A stretch of 64,000 nucleotides of DNA from Capitella teleta (lineage: Eukaryota > Annelida > Polychaeta > Capitellidae). The notes below the pieces were generated by a model. The model was not told the DNA's origin and did not search any database. It was given only the letters and a program-made list of their open reading frames with translations. Position 1 is the stretch's first letter; each line of letters begins with the position of its first letter. Below are positions 53,817 through 64,000 of this stretch, one piece after another. The position numbers and the translations under genes were made by a program. The DNA is taken from the NCBI GenBank assembly GCA_000328365.1, contig KB302615.1, forward strand, positions 645,160 through 709,159. Direction: 5' to 3'.

Positions 53817-54376
53817 CCCGAATTACAGGATCACTGCACTGTGTCCACAGCCGGTGGCTACAGCAACTGTTAGGTGTGAGTTCGAACTTCGATTCTCATG
53901 GATGGCTATGAAAACTTGCAAAAAAAGTTGTCAAAGAAGCCACGCGCGTGTACTAACCCCCACTGAGTCCTGAAGCAAATCAGGGCGGGAAGATGCGGCA
54001 ATCATAACGTCCTTTGTTGAAATCATAACGTTTTGTTATGCTCTCGAAAGTAGTGCACTTCAAAACTATTGCGCGTTGACTATAACAATTAGATACAAAT
54101 ATTTTAAGAGGATAAAAATCAACAATTCGGATTTCAAATAATTAAATCAACATATCATTTTATCATGCGCATTGAGACTCGATAATAGATATATGACACT
54201 GAGATTCAATAAAGATCTATTTCTTTGCTACTCGGATGCTTACCTAACACATGGAGATGTTGATCGGCACAACCTGTTGATCTTTTCATTCAGCTGTCAG
54301 AATAGTTTGTTTTCAATGGGAAAATCTCAATTCCCGTGTTTTTTTACGTCGCCAAATTGCTTACGTACTCTAACCA
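53817..54376. other. Spacer upstream of the CCDC125-like gene
   Basis: No gene seen. Probably holds the promoter and 5'UTR of the plus-strand gene. A weak tRNA-like string (GTGAGTTCGAAC) lies near 53875. Confidence 0.4.
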
Positions 54377-57300
54377 ATGGTCATAATGTCTAAACGGATT
54401 GACTCTGACGATTCGTTCAGTCCAGATGCCGGCGATCTGGGGCTTGGCAGAGGATTGAAGCCTGGAGCCCTTCCCAAAGAAGACTCCGACTCTGACATCG
54501 ACTGTCCGCATCCCAACCGCACCGTCATTCGAGTGGAAAAAGTATACGGTCACAAAGGTTCACCTCCGAGGAACGCTGGGAAATTCATGTCTCAAAGCAG
54601 AAAGGCTGACGACATGAAGGCTGACGGCAGCAGTACAACGCTTTCTCGGGCTGCAACATTTTCAGACAAACTCAAGCGGTTCCGCAAAGCCAGAAGCATG
54701 GACGAAGGGGCCTCAACAACTGTGTATACAGAGTTACCTATCGGCACATCGATGCGGCAACACAGGCAACTGTATGAACGAGAACTTGCTGATATTATTC
54801 AACACAAAGGTGTCAGTGATGAACAATGCAATAAAGGTGAACTCCCTATTCAGCCTTTCAGATACTGTATCACATTACATAGTATTAGAAACAGTAACTG
54901 TGCACGGAGGACAATTCAACTGCTTTGTCAGTTACTGTAAAACACAAAATTTTTGCTGCAAGATCAATTTTCGCGGTTTTTGCGATCAGGCTCGACCGCG
55001 AAAATTGGATTCCACGTAAAAAAGTGGGCGATCCGGGCGATCTCTGCGTTGGCGGCAGCACAGCAGGCAGCGTCAGCCGGGTTGACTTCTGCATTGGGGT
55101 CAGGCATCTCTCAGCGATTTCGGGGAGAACTTTTGTCGATTTTCTTGAAGTAGCAAAGCATCTTGTCAAGTTGTTAGAGCATCCGAAGAAGTGAATGATG
55201 TTGATCAATAACGAATCGACGAGATCGCCTCGGAGATGAAAATCTATTGGACGCGGAGGTGACTCCGACTTCAATGTTTGGTAAACATCAAACTCTAAGT
55301 GCATGTTTGGCAATCAATTCTCTGATCCTTTGATCATTGTTCTTAAGTTTCAAAGATACCATCATTCGTAATTGTCTACAAAGGGCTGCTGCTTCTTTGA
55401 ATACGTAATTATTTCAAAGCAGTGCAGACAAACTTTAACCCACCTTATCGTCAATGCAGGCGTCGGTGATTAGGTGTGAAATCGATGCTGCATGCTATTC
55501 GCTCTGCCCCATGACGCGGAACCGAGAACGGAGAAAGCCCAGCTTTAAAGGGAGCGATGTTCTGTTGCTTTGTTATGGAAGAGAGCTACTATTTCCAGAA
55601 TTTTTTTGTTATCACATCCTTGACCGCGAAAAATTGATTCCGAGAAATGACGTAAACATGGAAAACCGCGAAATTTGAATTCCGTGTTCTACAGTACTTT
55701 GTCTCTTAGGTGAGATATCGAGTTGCCGTTTCACCCCTGGCTGGCTGAGCCCGGCTCCTTCTCGACTACCTAGCCCCCAAGGCTAGGAAGCCAAGAAGGA
55801 GCTCAGTCAGTTTGACCGCTGTATTGATGCCCAACTGCGTATCAAGGACGAGCTGTTTGGAGAAGGCCCTCTGATTCCAAGCTGCTTGACGAACATTTAG
55901 AAATCATATGTGCTCTTGACCACTATAATTTAAATGTTCTCAGCGGTATATGAGAAGTTTTATTTCATGAATGATATGTTCACAGGGTCAGAATCTCACC
56001 GGGATGGCTTCAGCATGTCGCGACTCGATCACAAATCTTTGGGCCAAAAACTGAATCAAACGCAAGAGGTAAAAGCTTCTTCCATCTCTCATTTATTGCT
56101 CTCATAGTGATTGAATAGATTGACTGGGTCTGAGTTCAGTTAAGGAGATAATTGTGAATTTGGGTTTGTAGCTTTGTGTTTATGGGTAATGCGTATCGGA
56201 CCTAGAATTGTCAATTTGAAGCAGCAGTTAAAGCTAGCCTCATTCGGGACATCATAGACAGTAATTTTCAGTCCCCCCTCTTGACAAGAGATGAAATAGA
56301 ATACATCCTTGAAGATATATGTATCCATTAGGTTCGCTTTTTAATTTTTTGTTAGATTTAGGGTTTTTTTATTTTTTGTTTTGTTTTTTATTTTATTTTA
56401 TTTATTTTTTATTTATTATTATCATTTTTTTTTTACTACACAAATATGATATCATATATCAATATATACATGTATTGTATTTTGTGTGAAATAAATGATG
56501 AATGAATGAATTTCATATACAATTAAAGTAATTTGCATTGAGATTGAATTCAGGAAAATTCTCATTGCAGTGTTTGTGTTAATGCCATCTGCTAATCCAC
56601 CAATGTATGGCATTAATTAATTTGCATATGTATATTGCTGTGCCCCACTCAGTGATTACCATATTTCTGTGCAATCCAATTTGCAATTATTTACAGCGAA
56701 ACCTGTGCAAACCAGCGCCTGGATGTGATCAGAATCATTCATTCTCTCAATGAGAAATAATGTTCAAGAAGAGCAAAAATAGACAAATGGCTTGATCGTT
56801 TCATTGAAAACAAATGAGCAACAGTATAGAGTACTTCTCTGCACCCAAACTGATGTTTACAGAACTTTACTTTAAAATAGTTGATGTCAGTATTATCATT
56901 TTCATAATTGTACAATTTATGGTCTTTTGTTTCCAGGAAGTAGAATTATTGAAACAAGATTTGGAACTGTGTCAGATGCAGCTGAGGGCAAAATACCAGG
57001 CCATCAAAATCCTTCAATCTCAGGTGATTTTCAGTCTTCAACTCCAGTTGAAACCTCTTCTCTTTTTCCTTACGTTCCTCCAATCTTCTTGTCATTTTGT
57101 GATTTTCAAAGCCTGTTGCTTTGCTATGCGGAAAGGCTCGCAGTTAGTGTAAGTGTTCATTTCATCCTGCACGTTTCCATCTGTGTTGTGCGTTATCTTC
57201 GTTCATCTTTTCTCTGCATTGCCTCTGTTTACGAACCAGCGTGACCTCAGCTGACCTGTATGACCCTAACGGTTTTACTGTATTTTAGGCTTGTGACTGA

Positions 57301-59983
57301 AGTATGAGTCCTTATATAATTTGGTTCAATTAGCGTATGAAATTTCCATGCTTTGTTTGATTATTTGGCAGGCTTTGCGATGTAATTAAATTATCAGAAT
57401 GACGCAATGTTAATTAAATAAATTATCAATCTGTTTTTCCATCTGTTTCACAAACTGAAACTGATGAAAATGACTGCATGCTGTATTCACTTCATTGATA
57501 AATTATTCATGCTGGTTCCAGATGAATTTTCTTGTAATGATAACGATTAATTTAGTGCTAAAACACTGGTAGGATATTGTTACACTTAGATTCTTGAGCT
57601 AAATATCCAATCGAGACGATGTCGAGTGCGGTTATCTGGCTTCAATATCATGGGATCGTGTTTATCTCAGTGTAACCATTGACTACCGATTGATTTAACC
57701 AGATTATGCCACGGAAAACACCTGCTAGCTTAAATCAAAGGGACAGAATCTTGACCTGCCTATTCTCACCCACCACTCTCTGCAACTCATCTAATTGCAC
57801 GCAATTCTGCCCGTTAGTTCTATGCACATTTATTTGGTGAATCAAAGCGCCTCTTATGATTAATAACGTCCCATGACAGCAGCGCTCTTAAACATGTTGT
57901 GATTCAGATTTTTCTTGTCTGCACCATGTGTCAATGGTGAGCATGCTAATTGTTCATTTCTATGTGTTCATTTTGCACGGTTTAGAGTACTTCAGACACT
58001 TGTATACACAAGGCTGATTGGCTGGCAGACTTACTGAGAGGTATAATTTATTATACTGGTGGTTGACCACTAAAAGCACTTGATCACTGCACATGATTGT
58101 GGCATGTTTTGCTTTGCATCAGATTAATTTCCTGAATTTCCTCTCTCTTTATTTCCAGTACAAATCTGGATATATATTTTGGGAAGGGGGGTGCTTCTTT
58201 TCAGTTTCATTTCTGATGTTTTATTTTTAATTTTATTATTCCGTCAGTCATTTGCCGTCCAAAACAAACAAACTTCAGCCAACAAAGTTGCGAAAATTAT
58301 GAACCTGAATTTACAGAAGGTGAGAAAGAGGAGATGATTGGTGATGGTTTTTTAAAGAGATGTTGGTGATGGGGCTGCCTTTTCTTAAGCGATAAGTGTT
58401 AACTAGTTACAAGTGAGATAGAATTTGTGATCAGAAGGCTGTTTTCCCTTGAAATCTGACCGAATAACGATATTTTTCTGTTAAATTAAGACCTGAATAC
58501 TCTAGATGCTTAGGTATTTGATACTATATAGTTAATATTTGAGAAGGTTACAGGAAATTTGAATATCCAGTCTGCAATTTCAATTAATTTTTCTAATCAT
58601 CGTAAACTGCATGTTTGATCATGATAATCAACCTTGTAAGTGTGTGCATATAGTTTGTTTTGCTTTTTGTGGTATTTTACCAGTATCATCATTTTTTCGT
58701 TTTTTTATATTTTTTTGATGGCAGGAGGTGAACAGACTTCAGTTTGAAATTGAGAAGCAGGGCGGACAGTACTCTGACAACACGGCCGTGTGGGCCGACA
58801 GATTTGACAGGTGAGCGGCCTTTTTTGACGTCATTCCATTTAACCCTTACCTCGTGACAGATCATGTCAAGAAAACATGGCATTGATGGCAACCTTGGAA
58901 GTGCGCTCAGAAGAAATGAAAAAACAACATGCAGAGAAAATGGGTCAGTGGGTTACTAGGTCAACCTGTTGCCATGGTAATCACAATGCTTCTTCATATG
59001 CAGCACTTATACGTGAGAGGGATGAGTTGTTAGTTTTATTGGATTTGCAAGAACGGCAAAGATACGAAGCTCTAAGGAGGCCCTCCATGGACGATGACCT
59101 TCCCTACAACAATTTCTCTGCGCAAGACGTGAGTGCCATCTCTGTGGATGAGCGCTGATTGATTCTTTACTTCTCAGTTGGCCACCCTTGGCGCTTGTCA
59201 CTGCCGGAAGCATGACCCGGAGCCTTGCGCTTGCGCTCACAAAGCTGTGTACCTCAAGAGAGACATGGCCAGACTCCAGAATGACGTGAGTGCCAGGGTC
59301 CCTCAACATTCATGTAACACGTTCCCACTCCAAAGGTCGATCATGAGAAGCAGCTGAAGGAAGAGGCTCTCATCACAGCTGACGTGTATCGCATGGCGTT
59401 TGAAGAGCAGCTGGCACGTAGCCAGAGCATCTTTAAGAAGCTGGCTGAAGTTTCAGCCATAAACTCAGACAACCTGAAGACCAAACGGAAATCTACAGAA
59501 AATTCTCGCACAGCAAAAGCAATGTTTCACTGGATGTTGGATCAACTAAATGACGGTCAGTCAATCGCTGTGCTCCTTTATTTGACTCGACCTTTGGCTC
59601 CCAGATCTGCCATCGGTGGCGCCAGACAACGCGAATGGGTCACACAGCGGTCTCTGTGAGGCGTCGGATGAGTGCAAAGGGTCAATAAGTGCAGTACTGA
59701 GCGGAATGCCCTCATGTTCAGATAAAGAACTAATCACTATGTTGGTTGATATGGTGAGCTTGATTATTAATAGCATGTTGTATTAATTGTTATGTAATTG
59801 TAGATTAATGATAAGAGTGAAGCTCTGGCTCATCAAAGATTAGCCGCTCGTATGCTGGCGAAGAAAAACCATGAATTAGAAGAAAAAGTGTCTACGCTGA
59901 GCGAAGAGGTCTTCATGCCGGCGGCAGCGTCCAACGGTATCCATGACAACCACACAGCTCAGTTGCCTCATCAGCAAACCTGA
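54377..59983 (+). CDS. CCDC125: CCDC125-like coiled-coil protein
   Basis: CCDC125 is a cytosolic coiled-coil protein reported to affect cell motility and Rho GTPase activity. Eleven exons join to 550 residues (human has about 511): 54377-54836, 55986-56068, 56937-57023, 58248-58319, 58725-58810, 58861-58943, 59004-59128, 59178-59285, 59336-59555, 59605-59753, 59804-59983. The first ~150 residues are acidic, Ser-rich and probably disordered. Heptad-rich segments follow: EVELLKQDLELCQMQLRAKY, VNRLQFEIEKQ, WADRFDRSCQENMALMATLE, IRERDELLVLLDLQERQRY, a Cys-rich turn (LGACHCRKHDPEPCACA), ALITADVYRMAFEEQL, and NDKSEALAHQRLAARMLAKK near the C-terminus. These blocks match CCDC125 as I remember it. Another ATG in frame lies nine bases downstream (54386) and could be the start. 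Intron 1 holds a TIR element. Confidence 0.75.
54935..55694. mobile_element. TIR element (CTGTARAACAC family), 760 bp
   Basis: The left end starts CTGTAAAACACAAAATTTTT and includes ATTTTCGCGGTTTT and GACCGCGAAAATTGGATTCC. The right end in reverse starts CTGTAGAACACGGAATTCAA and includes TTTCGCGGTTTTCC and GAATCAATTTTTCGCGGTCA. The ends are flanked by TA on both sides and no transposase is seen. It is inserted in intron 1 of the CCDC125-like gene. Confidence 0.65.
56069..56936 (+). other. CCDC125 intron 2, possible retroelement tail
   Basis: Contains a T-rich stretch ending near 56515 in (TGAA)n after AATAAA, which looks like the 3' tail of a retroposon. No coding part was recognised. Confidence 0.3.
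57024..58247 (+). other. CCDC125 intron 3, no other gene seen
   Basis: A 1.2-kb AT-rich intron with short chance open frames and no recognised element. Confidence 0.5.
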
Positions 59984-61423
59984 CCTCTTTCTCTTCTGAG
60001 GGAACTCATTCGGTTGAATCTCAAGACTCTTCTTTGCGTCTTGTTCAGTTGAAAGACTATTTCTTTCTCCATTCCCCTAAATCTGTCTCTTTGTTATTGC
60101 GAGCCGTCCGCAGATGCAGTCGTATGCATTGTACATAGTGGGTACGTGTAATTCTGATTACTAATGAGTTGTAAGAAAGTGTTTGCCTTGTAAAAGCAAG
60201 ATGGTATTTCTTAATTTTCCTTTGTAGTGAGCATTATCAGCAATTCTGAATATTACATGTGTTGCTAGAAATTATACCACTCTTTGAATCTCAGTGTGAA
60301 AAGTGTATAAATATAATAACACATAGAATTAGCGGTGAAAGCTGAGTTAATAACGGTGCCTTCAATTGGTGCGTTATGGTTACAGATGGAACAGGGTCGT
60401 TCATTGGCCTACTCATCTTAGCCAATCACTGCCATGATATCAAAGATAATCCTAAATGGAGTATCTTTGATGATATCAAAATGGCCAAAATGGAGGATGT
60501 ACTGCAGAACAGGAAATTTCTGTGGACTGCAAATTTCGTGGTTTTATGGCTCTGTGCTTTTTGCGCAGTCAAGCGTATAGGATCATAGTATAAGATAACC
60601 CAGAAACATTTCTCACCATGAATATAGCGAAAATTGCATGTGGCGTGAAAATTCCAGTTCTACAGTATCCAAAGGTTCAAAGTTTGTATAGGACATTACG
60701 AACATACTCATTTAGACGTGGTATTATATTCATGATCATCTTTCTTTGGCTTCAACATCCCATTGAGCAATCCTGATATGAATGCAATGGCATTTAACAT
60801 ATATTTTGGCAATATCACCCCGTCATGGCGAAGTTTATAAAAAACGTTAAGGCGTTATGGCAGTATATTTTGATACCAAATTTACCTGCATTCTGAATAT
60901 TTCTTATGTTAACATCCAGCTTGTTATTCTTGCTTCCACTGATTTGTCTTCCTTATTATGGGGTTGTTGAGATGCTTTTGATGTTTCTATTTAATTAGAC
61001 ACACTTCATTCCGGGTATTTTTGTGTGGAATCTAGTCATTTTGTTGAAAATAAAAATATAGAGGGAAAAAAGTTTCAAAATATATTATTTTTTATTATTT
61101 ATTCAATGTCAACATTTTGTTTATTTTTTTTTTATTCAATATCACATTAAAACACACACAAGTCTTCAGTCATTGATGTCAAGAGGAACACGGGCCAATC
61201 AACTGTCTTAATTAAAATCACCAACTTTGTTCAAAAGCGCTTTGATATGTATGTGAAAGACGCAAATTTGTAAAACAGACAATTTGAGAGGAAGGGAGTA
61301 ATGATCCCTTAATTAATTACACCATAATTAACATGGCAAGATCCATCTTGATTTGTGTTTAGATTCCGAATACATACAAAACAGAAGAGTCTTTCTGAAT
61401 CCTTAAAAAAACAAAACCAGTCT
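59984..61423. other. Spacer between convergent CCDC125 and ATRN genes
   Basis: 3'UTRs of both genes plus the 164-bp MITE. A plus-strand AATAAA at 61049-61054 and a minus-strand AATAAA (TTTATT near 61097) are about 50 bases apart, so the transcripts may overlap. Confidence 0.5.
60502..60665. mobile_element. Short TIR MITE of the same CTGTA family, 164 bp
   Basis: The left end starts CTGCAGAACAGGAAATTTCT and includes AAATTTCGTGGTTTT. The right end in reverse starts CTGTAGAACTGGAATTTTCA. TA occurs on both sides (60500-60501 and 60666-60667). It is a shorter relative of the element at 54935. Confidence 0.55.
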
Positions 61424-64000
61424 TTATACACAGTTTCCAAGACCGGCAGCTGGCTTGCGTGTTTTGGTCGAAGCCTTGTCTCCTTTCTGATGATCGGAGC
61501 TACTTTTCCTTGGGTTGCCTGAAATCAGAAACCTCAAGCGTGCGTAATCATAAACAGAGTCGCACACCCACCTAGAGTGACTAGTGTGCTAGCGAGCGCG
61601 ATTCCCGACTGTCCAGAAGGAGTGACAGCCTCGTCACCCGTAGGCAGTCGAATAACCAGCGTCAAGATGGCCGCCTTCTGTCGTGAGAGTGGCTCCAGGG
61701 CGACGGGGCTGGGTTTGGCTTGGCCGCTCTGCTTGCGTCTGCTGCGGGCTGATCGGCGCAGGTCTGGTGGCTCCGTCTGGAAGACGGCAGATGAAGCACC
61801 GACCGGTTCGATCTCCAGGTTGCAGGCGGCAAAAGGTCGACTGGCCATCTGTTCCATCTGCACCACAAGGCGCTGAAGAAGGAGAGAGCCGATTGGGAGG
61901 GAGGTCAAGGGTCAGGGGATTACCTGGCGTCTTCTGTATAAGTCATATTTCTGCTTGACTTTCCAAAACATTGCAGCGATTAGAAGGAGTGAAAGGAAAC
62001 AGCTGCGGATAGAAAATATGCTAATTAACATCATGAAGAATCAACGGTGTACATTACATAATAATAATATTGAATGTGTGTAAAAAAGAAATCTCGCTCA
62101 AGATTGCTGGTAACGGAGCAATTTCAGATGAAGCGGTTGTAACAAGTGGTTAACATAATGCATTCGCCTCACCTGAAGAATGTCACAAAGAAGTGGACGA
62201 GATCGATCTGTGTGTACTGTGAAAAAGACACCTGAAAAAAAGAAGAAGTCAAAGGTCAAAATGAGCAGGGAATCATAGGTTAGCGCGCTACTGACCTGCA
62301 GTCTAAATGGAGTGTTGAAGTCATAAATATATACATAGAATGTCGTGTTATATCTGCTTCCGAATTTGAAGTCACTGTGCTTGAATTTGTATTTGAGATA
62401 ATTGCATTCTTCCGAATGTAAAAGTGCTTCAGTCAGGGCGTTATCTAAGGAGAAAGAAGAGATGAGTGATCGTTAAATTAAGATTAATTCATCAACCTTC
62501 TTTGATGCTTATATTGAGGTAGGCCGTACCAGAGCAACTGATACTGAAGTCAACATCTCGATCCTCCTGGAAACCAAAAAGCAAAAATAAATAATGAGTC
62601 AAAATTCCACAATCGCTGTGCATGACTCACGTTGCTCGGCACATTCATGAAGTTGATGCGCGTAATGTGTCTGTTCTCCTCCTTTGAAAGATTAAACGTG
62701 AAAGCAAAATCTGTCGCAAGTTTATCTGAATAAGAGAAGCAGAGATTAACGAAATAATCCTCATTCGAAATGCCAGCTCACAGTAGCAGGTTCCGCCCGC
62801 TTTAGGGTCGCCGTAATACTCATTAGCTTCATCACACCTGTGAAACAAGTGATCAGTAGGGTCAGTAATCAAAAGAGCAAAACCTTACGTATCGCACTGA
62901 TCTCCTTTGACTCCTCGCGTGTGGCAGTAACATGACCCAGTGTCCCTCTGGCACGAATCGGCCTGATCGTAACACTGACACGCTGTAATGACACGTTAAT
63001 TAATCACAAATTATAACCAGCAGCCGAATACCTTGGCAGTGTCCGCCATTAGTCGCCACTCCCCAGAAGCCATCCTTGCAGTACTGGCACTGATCTCCCA
63101 TTGTTTCATTGAGGCATTCAACGCAGACGTCCGAGTCCTTCTCACAGTGACTGTGGCCGTTGCACTGGCATACTGCAGCATACATCATGAGCAAATTAGC
63201 CAATCAGAGGTGAGTATACTCACAAGGACACTGGACAAAGTACCAGGAGTGTTGACACAAATCTGGCTGCAGTGTGGCATTGAGCGCCATCGGCCCATCC
63301 CTACTCCCGTCCATGCACGTCCCCAGGCCATTATCAGAGCCATCATTACACCAGCCGCACGAAGGTAAGTTCTGGCATTCATGGCAGCTGCGCAACTCTT
63401 CGCACCTGGTGGCTGCGTAGGGGATTAGTGACGCGGCCATTGGCTGTTTGACCACCTACCTGGACACTTGCTCTTCATGGTTGTCCACTCCATGCACTGA
63501 CCATACGGGAACGAAGGAACATAACTGTTGGACTCGACGCACTGCTTCTGACTTGAGCACCACATGCAGGAGGCCAGGGTGCAGTTCTCACACGACTCAT
63601 GCGTGAAGCACGGAGACTCACAGTGCTCCTCCGTGGCGCCACGGTGCTCACGACCCACTGACACCTCACCTGAAAAAACACACACCTGTAAAATATAAAA
63701 TGAAAATGTCTTCACTACTCACAAGAGTTTTCACTTGACTTCCAGTAGCACGCAGGGTCTTCATAGCATGAGTAACAGTTGTGGTGGTTGGAGCACGATT
63801 GACTGCCCTCTTTAAACGAGGTCGAACACTGCTGTTCATTGGAAGCATTCTGTGAGCGATAAGGTCGTTTTACTCGCAAGTGACTCTACCGCAAACTCAC
63901 CTCGCGATCCTCGCAATCAGACTGTCGCAGACATTTACTATTACACCATGCGCAGTTGAAGTCATTAGCCACGCAGCTGGGACACGTGTGGTACGTGCGA
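61424..64000 (-). CDS. ATRN: Attractin, C-terminal part (runs off the window)
   Basis: Attractin is a large single-pass membrane glycoprotein (mouse mahogany) acting in pigment signalling, myelination and the melanocortin pathway. Minus-strand exons seen: 64000-63901 (partial), 63849-63723, 63669-63460, 63412-63224, 63172-63032, 62982-62889, 62837-62782, 62725-62631, 62566-62497, 62444-62296, 62231-62173, 62002-61924, 61872-61572, 61518-61424. All phases agree. In order: Cys-rich PSI-type repeats (CENCTLASCMWC, CHECQNLPSCGWCNDG), laminin-type EGF repeats (CQCNGHSHC, GVKGDQCDTC), GDPKAGGTCYY, a transmembrane helix (FFVTFFSCFLSLLLIAAMFW), and a cytosolic tail with MEQMASRPFA, ALEP, KAAILTLVIRLP and PSGQSGIALAS. 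This tail block is diagnostic of ATRN/ATRNL1, and the C-terminus ends ..CV, like ATRN ..CI. The CUB, kelch and lectin parts should lie beyond 64000. MEGF8 shares the MEQMASRPFA motif but not the rest of the tail. Confidence 0.92.

Noticed and set aside
60436-60480. Imperfect inverted repeat TGATATCAAAGAT / ATCTTTGATGATATCA
   Set aside because: Arms differ by a 3-base insertion and lie beside a MITE; probably a local foldback without separate meaning.

Overview
This is an animal (metazoan) nuclear window. Nine multi-domain genes with clear animal orthologues are interrupted by many GT-AG introns. Most introns are only about 48-60 bases, with a few longer ones that hold transposon debris. Compact introns, AT-rich spacers, CR1/L2-type LINE fragments ending in ATT repeats, TA-flanked terminal-inverted-repeat elements and a tRNA-derived SINE fit a non-vertebrate marine animal. 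A sponge or other early-branching lineage is plausible, but species cannot be fixed from this sequence alone.

Layout: 1-4.3 kb holds a LINE 3' fragment and unassigned DNA. 4.3-9.0 kb (+) is a HECTD2-type HECT ubiquitin ligase lacking only its 5' exon. 9.9-13.0 kb (-) is an SLC15A4-like peptide/histidine transporter. 15.0-16.1 kb (+) is an intronless SLC35C1-type GDP-fucose transporter, flanked on both sides by related Tigger/pogo-like elements. 16.3-21.8 kb is repeat-rich, with LINE pieces, long microsatellites and a 371-base N gap. 21.8-22.6 kb (-) is an unrecognised spliced gene. 26.5-32.1 kb (+) is a full-length NSD-family histone H3K36 methyltransferase. 33.9-39.4 kb (-) is a sialin-like SLC17 transporter with a tandemly duplicated 88-nt exon, and its promoter and 5'UTR exon probably lie near 42.3-42.5 kb. 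42.7-45.2 kb holds LINE remnants. 45.9-48.9 kb (+) is sideroflexin-5. 49.8-52.4 kb (+) is a SEC14-like lipid-binding protein with one apparent GA-AG intron. 52.8-53.8 kb holds a mariner-like element and a pentanucleotide repeat. 54.4-60.0 kb (+) is CCDC125-like. 61.4 kb to the window end (-) is the C-terminal part of attractin.

The genes are ordinary housekeeping, membrane-transport and chromatin genes, not one pathway. Three pairs are convergent (HECTD2/SLC15A4, NSD/SLC17, CCDC125/ATRN), and the first and third have poly(A) signals on opposite strands within about 130 and 50 bases. I joined the exons by hand. For each complete gene the joined exons keep one frame to a stop and give a length close to the human protein.

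The most unusual signals are the mutually exclusive exon pair in SLC17, the GA 5' splice site in SEC14L, the orphan gene at 21.8-22.6 kb, and a 58-nt near-perfect palindrome inside a mariner-like element.
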